From Pampus argenteus (lineage: Eukaryota; Chordata; Actinopteri; Scombriformes; Stromateidae), in NCBI GenBank assembly GCA_036937835.1, contig CM072866.1, positions 15,966,501-16,030,500 of the forward strand: a stretch of DNA of 64,000 nucleotides. The letters run 5' to 3'. The translations under genes were made by a program, and so were the position numbers. Positions 1-11,600 of the stretch are shown one piece after another. A model generated the notes under the pieces. The model was not told the DNA's origin and made no database searches. It was given only the letters and a program-made list of their open reading frames with translations. The number at the start of each line of letters is the position of its first letter. Within the stretch, counting starts at the first letter, position 1.

Positions 1-3000
1 ATTTTTTTTCGTCAGTGACTACACACCATGTGTGAATGATCGATGGGTCTTTCTGAAGTGTGAGTGCGTGAGTAATGTGTCTGTGAGTGTGTGATGCGCA
101 GACACGTGTGCTTGCATACGTGCGCTCTCTTTTTTTTTCTATGAGTCCATAAGGAACTGACGTTTGGTCTATGGAGTCGGGGACATTGAAGATGTTTAGC
201 AGACTGATTAATGACCCTTTCACTGCAGGTGCAGGGGTGTATGAGTGGGTGTGATGTGATAATGTGTGTCTGCATGTAGAAGTGTGTGTTTCATACCACA
301 CCAACACTGCATCAGAACATTTTTGCATGTTTATGTGCAGTGGAGCAGTGACATTCCCACAGTGTGCAAGCTTCACACCTTTAAAAGAGAAACTTTAACA
401 CTGTTTGTGCACAAGATCTGGCTGCATCATGTTCCAGGTTTGTCACAGCTCAGTCGCTGTTTCATAGCCTGGAAATGTTGTAAAAGCAGAGCATCTGTTA
501 TACATTTAGTGCACAGTTGTTTACCGGAATTTCGTATTTTACAAACAAACAAACAGTTTTTGCCACTAATTTTAAATGACTGACTCTTTTGCTTTACACC
601 AAGACAGAGGGCAAGACAAGAAATAATGAAAAAAAAGAAAAGTTTAAATTGTTTATATGGTACAATATTATTTTGATCAGTTTATGAAAAGTATCCTTCT
701 ATTGAAATTTCAATGGGTTTGGGCCTGTTTATTCTAATCAAGGTGTTGGTTTATTTGGAGAATTTTAATCCTGTTTGGGCTTTGAAAACAATTATAATTA
801 GAATTTTAAACTCTGTATAAATTTAGCTAGCGTCAGGTTAAGGTGTTTATGTTATACAGCAGCATCAATGTTGTTAGTGTTGTTAATGTTGTCTTTTAAT
901 TGTATGTTACCACAGCTGTGGATGAGTCAGTGATTGGGAAGTATATTGAAAACAGCTGAGGCAAATCAGCCAAAACAAGTATGACTTCATTGCTCTGTCT
1001 GATTTAACGCTACGCTCCATTAGTAGGGCTCTGGTGTTTGATTAGAGGTGAAACTTAAGGGCAGTAAATATTGCTTGATAGCTTGACAGTACTCTACTGT
1101 TTGTTTGATTCACCCAAATTACAGTGTTTGCCTGCATTGTGTTGTTGTGACAGTTTTGGTTTTATTTGGTATTTTTTGAGGTTTCTTCTGAAAAAAAAAT
1201 TGAACTGTCAACTAGGTGGTCTGTGCAATGGGGACATTAATTCTGGGAAGGAATGTCAAATCACAGATATTGATAAATCCCAAACCTGCACACATACAAC
1301 TAAGCATGCCTTTTTTTATTTTACTTTTCATTACTGGGTGAAGCAACGCTTAACCAGGTGATTAAGTTAAGTTAATCACATCGATTAGCGCAATGTGTAT
1401 TGTTACATGGTTTATTATAAGGACGCTGAAATTAGACACTCATGTTACCTTCTTTCAAAAATAGCCTGAACTCAATCAACTTACACACATAAGTACAATC
1501 TACCGAGACAATAACAGTAATAATGTGCAAAATATTGGACTTCAGGATCAGCCTGTAATTGTTTGGCCTCAAAACAGTTACATCATGTTGGATACGGTAA
1601 AGCCACAGGGACCAGAGTGCAGCTGGTTTTCTGTCCTAGCACCTAGTTAATTGGCTACACCTGGTGTCCCGAGTGTAAATAATTTCCTGATTAGATTGTT
1701 AAAATGGTAGCAGCACGGATCTTGAAAGGCAGGATTGAAAGAACCACTGCAGCATAAATGTCCCCAAACGGATGTGAACAGAACACAAATGTACTTTAAA
1801 TTCACGCGTCATGCTGAATTACAGGGGAATGTGTATAAAATGACTCATATTTCAGTGAGACTCTTACATTTGATGTGATGTTCCAGCCATAAAAATGGTG
1901 TTTCAGGTTTGAATTATAAGCCTTTATATACTATGTCTGCAATGAATAGCAGCAGATACACAATATGTGATGCTTCAAGGAGAGTAGAAAATTGAATTAA
2001 AAAAAAATCTATCTTATCTTAAAGGGACACCATGGGAGGATTTTTTTTAAAGAGCTGTGCTTTGGTGGTTGTTACTACATTTTAAATTTGGTTTTATGTT
2101 TCCTACTGTGTAATATTAATGATTCATCTGTTCACTAATGTTATTGACCTATAAGGTATCTACAGTTCTTTAGTAATCCCTAAATCAATAATAGCACGAG
2201 ATTCTTCCTCCTTAATTTAAACAAAATAATCTCCCAAGACTTTTGGGATGTTTTCTACTCCACGATTATATACTGACCCACTTAAGGCACAGATATTTTT
2301 AAGGCAGTGTCAAAAATCCCCCAGACTGCTTCTCCACAGGGGTAAAGCCAGACAGCTAGAAAAGTATATACCTTACCTTGAGGCGAGTATTAAAAACCCT
2401 TTGCTAACTGAAAAAAATCGTAATTGTCAGAAGTCTTTCACATTTCAGAATCCTTCAGCTGCCACCGTAACTAGTAGATGGCTAGTTGGATGACAGCCGT
2501 TAGTTTCATGACTCAGCCCCATGGAAAGTGCGTTTCAGAGTCTCATTAACCGCAGTCCCGAGACTTAGAGCACTGATTACATTTTTTTTTTTTTTTTAAA
2601 TCAGCAAAATGACTATTGCATGGCTATATACTATATTGAAGTAGTCTTTCACATCCACCAAGGCCCAGATAATGAAAACAGGCCAAGCCTATTGGTCTAC
2701 ACTATCAAATAAGCCTGTCTTTTGTTGAGCTAATAACATGAGCCATCCCATTGTATCAGTCTGTTTTGATAATTGCCATGGGGATCAAACAAAACAAAAC
2801 TGGTTCTAACTGGGTTGAAAGAAGCATAATGAGCTCATAGTTGTATGCATTGTTAAAGCCTCTGCGCACGAAGGACATTCATAAGCTGTTCACAGACAAG
2901 CTTGGTATTAAGTCAGAAAAGGCAGCCATGAATATTACTTTTACAGAGGTACTGCAGTTAAGTATATTTGTGAGGTACTTGTACAGGTGTCACCCCAGAA

Positions 3001-3581
3001 ATAGTACCCTTTATTCCACTACATTTATTTGACAGTTTTTATGCTAAGAGCCGGACAGTGTGCATAAATTCATCATCTTATAAACTACCCCAAAAGTATG
3101 TAATAGTAGCCTATGAGACATATAATATTCACTACTTTCTTTTCACCGATGGGGATTTTGCTGCAGTCAACCTTTTCAGATTCACTGCTGAGACACTAAC
3201 CTGTCATTTGGGTGCATTATAGGGCTGCATCCCCTTGGCCAGTTACTTTTGGTTTTAAACTATTTTTTATTCACTTTCATTTTATTTTATTTGGTTTGAT
3301 TCTTAGGAGATGTTAAATATAATTCCATACACATAAACTTTCAGTTGCACCAGGTAGCTGACAGGTGAACAACCGAGTGGCCAAAAAATAATTGCACGCA
3401 TGTTCAAAATACTTCTTGCATCGCTGTTGGTAGATAATATATGTGCCAATTTCTTTTGACACCTTATTCCTATCATATGTCAAGCACAGATACTCAAGGA
3501 AGGCTTAGAAGTTTTTACCTGGTCGTCAACCTGCACATGTATGTATCTGGATCCACATGCGTGTGCTCTTTCTTCATGCAG
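1..3581 (+). other. cabp4: cabp4 intron or 5' flank
   Basis: 3.6 kb of AT-rich sequence. It precedes an internal (phase 2) exon, so it must be intronic at least next to 3581. No EF-hand 1 exon, other exon or named repeat was recognised. Confidence 0.7.
2582..2597. repeat. Poly(T) run
   Basis: 16 consecutive T within the cabp4 5' intron region. Confidence 0.8.
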
Positions 3582-3691
3582 GGGGTGGTCACGTAGACTT
3601 TGATGATTTCTGTGAGCTAATGGGACCAAGGATGCTGGCTGAGACAGCTCACATGGTCGGGCTGAAGGAGCTCCGCTGTGCCTTCAAACAG
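3582..3691 (+). CDS. cabp4: cabp4 coding exon: end of EF-hand 2 and central linker
   Basis: A pyrimidine-containing acceptor ending gcag precedes it and the donor is CAG|gtaagt. The 110 nt begin in phase 2 (GG completes a codon) and give GGHVDFDDFCELMGPRM followed by the linker helix. A 110-nt exon at this place is typical of CaBP genes. Confidence 0.9.
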
Positions 3692-6487
3692 GTAAGTGGT
3701 ACCTGGCTAAAAAGAAGTCTGACTTCAAGCAGGCCGCCTGGTAATGTAACGATACTTGCAACAGGACCTTTCCTTAAGAGTTCATGGCAATTACTTGTCA
3801 ACAAGTCTAAAGGAATTGTTATAGCTGGCTAAGAATGCAGAAGAAAAAAGGTTTAGGATGTCACCATATGCTCCCTCACCTGTTCATTAGTTCTCATTAG
3901 ACATGTCTGCTCTATTTTTCAATTTAAAATCTCTGACATTAGTACAGCGGCAGGTGAACAATTTGACTGTCCTCCAAAACCAGGTGATGATGTTATTTAT
4001 AAGCACAGCCACACACCTGGGTTCAGCCATTTAACGCATTACAACATGATAGGTTTTCAATGATTGCTGCAGAACAGACGGTACTGATAAAGCTCTCATA
4101 ACGGTTATAAATATCAGACCGGAATACACAATATGTTCTTAAATAATTAAAAAGAACTGGCTCTGGGAAGGTGTTTACTGTATGACATTTAAAATTATGG
4201 TGTTTTCTTTCTTAAATGCGGTTTAGTTGTAGGCAAAGCAAACAATGCAAGGCTCATATGTTTGTATAAAAAGTTTTAAAAGTGTATGTTGCTGTCTTCA
4301 TGTATTAAAGTCGTTAACAAGGTTTTCTATTTTGACAACACTAAATGGTCATCTGCCATCTTATCTAGTCGAGGTTCTCACTGATTCAGTCAAAATCCAG
4401 AAATGCACATATTCTGATGTTTGACTGTATTTGTAGAGAATATGAATTAACTCCCAACACTACTCCCACGTAGAAACTTCAGCGACTTCAGAGCACCTTT
4501 CCATCAATTGAGACAGTTTCAACTCAGCGTCGCTTCAAAACTTCTCACTACAGTACCAACACCTCATGAGTCAGCATTGCTCCATCTGCAGGCTCAAGCT
4601 GTTTTCAGACTACATGCAGCCATGTTATAACTATTACCGAAGTGAAACTCAGTGATAACTGAAGTCGTTTAATTAGCTTTGGCATGATATGATCTTTAAA
4701 ATTCATTCTATTTATCTGTCTCATGATGAATTTCTCTCTCTGTTTCTGTCTTTCCTCCTTGTACTACATTCGATCTGTCCACCCACCTCATTAGCCCAGA
4801 AACGTGTATAGTTGTTCTCTCATTCTTTGCTCTTTCTATCACCCCTAATCATTGTCACCTGTTTATCTATTTATTTGTCTCTCTTCACTCACTACATGTC
4901 TGTCTCCCCACCTCTTTGCTCTCCACTAACCCTACACGTTGCAGTTTGACTGCGATGGTGATGGTAAGATCACGCTTGATGAGTTGAAGAAGGGCATGAA
5001 TACCCTCCTGGGGGAGAAGATGAAGAAAGGCGAGCTGGAGGAGATCCTTGGTGACATTGACCTCAACAAAGATGGCAACATCGACTTCGATGGTGAGTGG
5101 TCAGGAGCTGGGGAGAGGAGAGGAGTGGATAGACATTAAAACAATTCAGAAAATAAACATGATAAAACACCGTAACAGGTATACAGGAGGGAAGAGCAAC
5201 CTAAAGGGGGAACAGAGCACAGAGGTCAGAGGTCAGCGAATCTAGTTAGAAAATGGGTTGAGGATGAAGGTGAGAGAAGGGGAAAATGAGTAAGAAATGA
5301 GGTGGGGAAATGGGTTCAATGAGAAAGGAGAAATGGTGAAGTCATAGTGGGCTGAGTGAAAGGACCAATCCAATCTAATCAGTAGTGCATTAGGACAATC
5401 AATTCACATACCTGGACACCTGTTACATGTAGATAACACACACTGTTGGACGGCTCAAGGACTTTGCAGAAATTATGTTAGCATGTGTTACCTTGCAAGC
5501 AAACACACACACGTATAAATATATTATAAATATATACGTACATGCACATCTGTGTGCACAAGTTAGTGCAATCATAGGCTGCTGCACACTCAGGGCTCTG
5601 AGGTGGGATCCTGTTTGTCTTGTCTCAGCAATCCAATCAATTGCAATTATTGGGAACATATGAATAGGCGTGTCAGCCTCATGAGGGATCAATAAGCAGG
5701 TGCTTCTCATTATCATCAATTAGCCCCTAGGGCAGAATTGGAGTGTATCTGTCGAGTTTAACCACACTGGCAGAATACCTAACAACCAATCTGCTTGGTT
5801 TACTTCTTTTTTTTAAATTGAAAATGGTTAGAGGAGTAGTACCTCAACAGATGATGTTTGTGGGTTAATCTGGAATTAAAGATTTTTGTACTAAATCAAT
5901 CAATAGATTTGCACCTACAATCAGAGGTCTTTCATAGCAAAGCCCCTCAGGTGGACAATGGGAGAAGGAGGACATTATTGTTTGGATGGATTTAGTGAAA
6001 CCTGCCTCAAGCTATCTGCAGCTAGGTTTTCATTGACAGGACGCATCAATAGCTGTCCTGATTGACAAGCAAATCTATAATAATAGACATAGCAAGCTGA
6101 AAACAAACTGGTTAGTGATTACAAGTCGAGAAGAGACAAACAGAATCTAAAACCTGGCAGTCGGCAGGTAAGAGTTGTTAGTATGTATGTAAGTCTATGA
6201 CTAGGCCTATATTTTCAACAACAGGAAATATTAAACTGCCATATTTAAATTTTCAGCTGAAATGCTCCTGTGCCCCAATCACAACTTCAGTTTTCCATTA
6301 ACTCGATGATAATGGAAACATTTTGTCATTACATCGCACTGTGAGCTGTTCGTTTCCAGTGTAATTTCACGTGGGATGATAATGATGTGGCTATTTTTAT
6401 GATACTAGTGTCATTTGTCCTTCTTGAAGGATCTGCTGCTGTTTGTCTCCCTCCACAGAGTTCGTTATGATGCTTTCTGCGCGATGA
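3582..6487 (+). CDS. cabp4: Calcium-binding protein of the CaBP family, 3' part (cabp4-like)
   Basis: Three coding exons (3582-3691, 4945-5092, 6459-6487) splice in frame and end in TGA. They encode the end of EF-hand 2 (GGHVDFDDFCELMGP), the linker AETAHMVGLKELRCAFKQ, EF-hand 3 with loop DCDGDGKITLDE and EF-hand 4 with loop DLNKDGNIDFDE. The protein ends EFVMMLSAR. Both loops have acidic or polar residues at positions 1, 3, 5, 9 and 12, with Gly at 6, so both should bind calcium. CaBPs are calmodulin-like neuronal proteins that bind Cav1 channels; CaBP4 acts at photoreceptor synapses. ETAHM and the ending EFVMMLS favour CaBP4 over CaBP1, 2 and 5, which from memory end EFVRMMSR. The first exon starts with two bases of a split codon, so the N-terminus and EF-hand 1 lie left of the window; I saw no such exon in 1-3581. 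CaBP family membership is secure, the exact paralogue less so. Confidence 0.8.
4945..5092 (+). CDS. cabp4: cabp4 coding exon: EF-hands 3 and 4
   Basis: Acceptor gttgcag and donor G|gtgagt. The 148 nt encode FDCDGDGKITLDELKKGM, the helix between the two hands, and DLNKDGNIDFD, then one base of the next Glu codon. Confidence 0.93.
6459..6487 (+). CDS. cabp4: cabp4 last coding exon
   Basis: A very short terminal exon after acceptor ctccacag. It completes GAG and reads EFVMMLSAR then TGA at 6485-6487. It is too short to find by ORF length and is recognised by phase and by family homology. Confidence 0.88.
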
Positions 6488-6740
6488 CCTCCGACGTAAG
6501 AAGATGGAGCATACAGCACTGGATTCATGGGGCTGTGTACCACATATCCATGACCACTGTTTCTATTCCTGCTGTTGCAATCTTTCCTGTATATTCGAAA
6601 TGTCTGATTGTAAAAAGAAAACTGAGTCAAAGATATCTATATTTATATTTTTCGATAATACAAGCTGTTTGAGTAAGTATTAGGGGTAAAGGGTGAGTTA
6701 TGAAATGCTTAACTTTAATAAGAAATAATGCTGCATTGAC

Positions 6741-6753
6741 GCCCCCTGGTGGC
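6741..6753 (-). promoter_or_regulatory. Candidate CTCF binding site
   Basis: The plus strand reads gccccctggtggc, so the minus strand reads GCCACCAGGGGGC, the core of the vertebrate CTCF consensus, with a further GTC extending it. It lies between the stop codons of the two convergent genes. Confidence 0.5.
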
Positions 6754-6771
6754 TCAAATGTACAGACTCAA

Positions 6772-6777
6772 ATTAAA
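6772..6777 (+). terminator. cabp4: Candidate cabp4 polyadenylation signal
   Basis: ATTAAA, the commonest variant hexamer, lies about 285 nt after the cabp4 stop codon. No canonical AATAAA on this strand was noticed closer to the stop. Confidence 0.35.
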
Positions 6778-8444
6778 GCTACATTTATTTTCTCATCTCA
6801 TCTCTCTCATCCTGTCTTTTTACTTTTGCTTCATGGAAGACTGTAACCTATCTGAACTTGTGTTACAGGTCTTTCTCTTTTTTTTTTTTTTGTAAAAAAG
6901 GACATGGAATAAGTGAAGGAGAGATTAAAATAATATGCAACTAACATTCCCGTTTCGGGGACGTTGTGATTACAGTCACTGTCTTAAAAGACACCAAAGT
7001 AATCTCACTGAACAAGGTCTACAAATTAAACGTGTCAAACAGAAAACACGAAGGCTGAAGTTGAAAAAACAAATTGTGCATTTGTTATTGAAAATTGATA
7101 ACTTAACATCTGAACAAAAAGCATGATTTCTCCAAAAAGCCTTTTTTTTTTTTTTACAAATGATTTACTTACATAACAGCCTGACTTAAAATGTAGCATT
7201 TCTTCCAGAGTTCTTTTTTTTACACACTGTGGACAAATGGTGCTTCAAACTAGTTGAAAGGAAATTACAATTAAAAAATACTTCATAATATGGCAAAAAA
7301 AAGGAATGGTAACCAAGCAAACAAATTGTGTTATTCCAATCACAATGCAAAATGGTGTAAGGCAAATGCAGTTCCTTGACTGAAGCACTGCAGGTACCGT
7401 CTCTCCCCTCCAAGCAGACACTGAGCAGCTATATGAAGAGATCTATACATGCTGTTTTTTGACTTGTTTTGATTTGTCATAATATTGCAAGACCTCCCAC
7501 CCTTTTTAATTTTTCATACAAACATATGGTCAGAATGTACAAACATATATTTTACTCATAAATTAATTCAGTTTAAGTTAAATCAATGGACAGCTGAGTC
7601 TTTTGGTACTGGGGAGTGAGAAGTAATACAATAACAGAACCACAGAAACACTTTCAAAACTCCTCACACTCTACCAGAATATCCAAAGGTCAAAGACAAA
7701 CATTTTGGAAGTTTATGACTTAAAGTTAACTGTTAGAGGAAGTAAAGCATTTAAAAAGCATAGCATCAAGAGGACATTTCATGTTAAGAAGGACATAGTG
7801 GCTAAAACTCTGCATGACAACATGGAAGAAACTAAGTGGAACAGGAAGGTATCTTGTGATACTACTTAAAGGCAGCGATGGAAGTTATGTATGGTAGACA
7901 CACGGAAAAGTAGGTAAGAAGAAAACTTGATGCACGGAAGAAATCGGTTAATACTTTCACGTGTCTGGTTCACACATGCCAGCCTTTAGTTGCACTTGGT
8001 TTTACACAAATCTCACATCTTGCTATCTCCTTTTGGACTTTCAGCATTTAGGATTTTTCAGCATCACCCCAACACTCCTCCACAAAGAGCATAAATCTTA
8101 CAGCCAAGAAAAAAAATAGGAAAAAAGCTTCCTTTTCGCTGGTCTCACCAGGGATCATACAACACAAATCATAATTATTGACATTCATCACCTTAGCTCT
8201 GTGACTTATTTTATTCTGCAAAGCAGACTTTATGGTTATATATACTCAGTTATCTTCAACAGAGTACATACAATGTTTTGGCCATATCTCTGGATACACT
8301 GAACAGTTTAAGGATGTAGAGCTGTAAAAAGTTAGAGGATCAGACAGCACTAGAAACACAAGTTGGTGAAATATCAACTGAACGTTGCTTGAATGTTTTT
8401 TTTAAAAGTCCAAAGGATGATTTTGGTGGTGAGGAGAGGAAGCT

Positions 8445-8603
8445 TTAGTTGTTGGGGATGCTCTGTAGATATGTGAGGATGTGCTGGATCTTCACCAGTC
8501 GTTCTCTGAGGCTGGTCATGGAGAGGACAGAGAGCTGGTACCGTGGGTCTATGGGCAGAACAGCCAGGAGCCACCAACAGCACGCCGGACCATTAGGAGT
8601 TGC
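8445..8603 (-). CDS. lonrf1: lonrf1 exon 12 (C-terminus of LON domain)
   Basis: Acceptor ttccag on the minus strand. It encodes ATPNGPACCWWLLAVLPI, then DPRYQLSVLSMTSLRERL and KIQHILTYLQSIPNN, with TAA at 8447-8445. The WWLLAVLP segment is diagnostic for LONRF proteins. Confidence 0.95.
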   Translation of the reverse strand, partial: ATPNGPACCWWLLAVLPIDPRYQLSVLSMTSLRERLVKIQHILTYLQSIPNN

Positions 8604-11600
8604 CTGGAAGAAATGAGGAATAATATGAGACCATCAACAAAAAATATTTCTCAGGACCCATACTATATTTTCAGAATTTTTCTTTGAGCCAGACATCTAT
8701 GGTCAGCTTACTGCCTACAGGTTTTCTGAACAGGACATTTTCTGCAAAGTCTAAAAAAATGTGTGAAAAAAGTAGAGCACATCCATCTTACTAATTTTTT
8801 TATCTTTTGGGTAGAGGAAGTATATGATAGAAAATCTCAAACTATTTGAAATGTTTTGGCTTTGAGAAACTGTTTTTCAATTCCTCCTATCCAAAAGGAT
8901 AAGTATCACACTGTAAAGACTCTTGGCTTACAACATATTGAGCGAATCAAAACAATACCAAGAACACTATTAATCAATATCTACGTAACGCGGGTGGAAT
9001 TGAACTTGTTATTGTTCCACTCTTATTACAAATCATTTCATAGACAGAAGCCTCACTGCTCTCCTATCTGCTTTTTTCCCCCAATTTATCAGGTGTTTGA
9101 ATTCTTTACACCCCCAACATCATTTCAAACTAAACTAAATTAAATATAGATTTAATGCTCTTATCACTCAAGTTAGCTGGGGCTAACAGTAGTTATCACA
9201 GTTCAGTATCACTGTTTCAGAGTATATGCATGTGTCACACCTGAGTACTTTTAATTATGTGATTGATCATTACAGTACAGCACTCATTTTGTATTGACAG
9301 CAGCTAAAAGGTACTAGTATTATTAGTATATCCAGCCCTACAACCAACAAGGTCCTAGCATAAAAGACCTTTTACGGTTATCTGCCTGCATGTTTGCGTC
9401 AGAGTTACATAGCAGGAAAAAAAAGCCCTGTTCCTCCAAATTACAGTCTGAGTCAGTTACAAAATGTACTTAACAATTTCAAGGATTTGAAGTGAGTCAT
9501 GTTTATGATGTCTGCTAGACTTTAAGAAAAGTCCTCTGGCCATAAACCAAAGAACTACTGTAATTTTACATGGATTATATATTAAAAAATGACATAACAG
9601 CATCAAAAATCTTACTTGCTTTTTTTAGTGTGTGTACACAAGCAGAGTAGGGGATTCTCTTCATGACACTTCTGACGCAACAGGACTGGTGGTATTAGAT
9701 AAGAGGGCCCCATAAAGCTCTTTAGCCTATATTGTCAATTGACTCCTCCCTGCGGTTGTCCTAAGAGTGGAGCTGTAATCCCTACCAGCACTGCTGGCTG
9801 CAAGCCGGAGCCACAGGCTGAGTACACACACACACACACACAACTACTGTGTTCCGGTATTAAGACCTCTAAGGCAGGTGAATCCATGGTAATGTGGGGT
9901 TTCCCTAAAAGGCAAGTGTGTCATGAGATGATCCCATTTTAGGCTGAGAATTTGCAATATCTTGCAGTGACAGGCAAAGTAATAAAAGCTTTAAAAACCT
10001 TGCAGTATTTTAAAGATAATGACTGCTTCTATAGGGCTCAGCTGATAGCGTCCTGATAATAATGTCAAGTTTGTCGACCGTCTTCCTTTGCTTATCTGCA
10101 TATCTGATTATTTAAATAGTTGTGACAAACACAGTTCCTGCAAGAAGGCAGTTTAACTTTTTGTTCTTAACAGATTCTGCATCACATAATTGGTGCAGAA
10201 TTTGGGATTTTGATGTAAAAATACTCTGATAATGATTTTTTGACATATAATGGGAGATAAATAAACAATTAACACAAGGACGCAGGAATGAAAATGTATT
10301 TTTCACTTTAACTGTCATATGCTGCCAAATCACTGCAGCAAAGCATTTTTTACAAAACAGAGTTTATAAATAGAAATCCTTAATATCTGATTGGTCCTAT
10401 TCTGAGGAGGAAGCCAACTCCCTGTAATAATTTTACTTGGTTTCGCACAACAGGTATAATTTTTTTATTTTTAGTTGATTGTTAAATTAAGATGTGTAGG
10501 AGCTGTTCTTTATGTGTGTAACAACACAGTGAATAAAAGGGAACTATAACACTGTATAAGAGTTATATTAAAAACAAAAGTACAGAAACAAGGTCCTTAC
10601 TAAAGACATAAAAAAGCATATTTCTATTGCTTAACGAAGCTTAAATTTCAGTGAATATATTTGAACTACTTAACCTTGAGCTCAGGTTCTGACTCAGAAA
10701 AGCAGCAATCAGAGCATTTTCTGAAATTGTATTTGTAGTGTAAGTATAGGTACCTGGATATCAGCTTCTCGCTCTGGCATTGGTCCAAAGTGCTGCAGTA
10801 TCTGGTTGTGGAAGCGGATCTTGAGGTCCTGAAACCAGACGCGCGCCTGCTCATACACTGCATCATGCAGCTGTTGTAGTCTCTCCAGCTCATCACTGTC
10901 CTCCGCCTAACAGTTTAAGAGTGAATCAATTAATACACCTGTTGTTTTGGACTGTCTGTATTGTAAATAACTCTCTATAGAGAAGTAACCTAAATTAAGT
11001 CAAGTGATACAGTATAAAGCACAGCATAGATGACCTCACATAAATGATGGTAATCGTGGTTCTTACCCGAGTATCCTCCAAGTGCTCAATGTCAGCAATA
11101 CTGTAACCATCCTTCATTCCTCTGGACAAGACCCGGAAGCGTTTCCCTCCAATAGTGTCCACTACTGATCGTCCGTCGGGGAGGAAATGGACACTCCTGA
11201 TGATCAGCATACAGCCATAATCTACAAACCTGCAGGGATGGATGCAGTAGTTTCATTTAGTAAAAAGAGTTTGGAACTCATAACAAAACAGTATATGCAG
11301 ATATATCTACTTTAAAAGCTCCCCTAAAAAAATATTACGCGTTTGTGCATGCATACTTACCCTTTCTGGGGATCATTAATACACATCCCAAACTGCCGCG
11401 TGCCGGTTTCCATGCAGCGGCGAATCATGAGGCGATATCGTGGCTCGAAGACATGCAGTGGGCAAGGCACAGTGGGGTAAGCCATGGTACACACAAAAAT
11501 AGGCACATTCTTTGTCAGGCTGCACAGAGGGAAAGTAAAAGAGAAGCCATTTTTAGACCATGAACCTACTTCATACAGCAACATGATGATAAACATGGCA

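Larger units (their letters stand above)
6488..8444. other. Convergent 3'UTR interval between cabp4 and lonrf1
   Basis: No coding exon is seen. An ATTAAA at 6772-6777 is a candidate poly(A) signal for cabp4. A TTTATT at 8210-8215 (AATAAA on the minus strand) is a candidate for lonrf1. T-runs occur at about 6881-6892 and 7142-7155. The two transcripts run toward each other and might overlap here; where each ends cannot be fixed from sequence alone. Confidence 0.5.
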
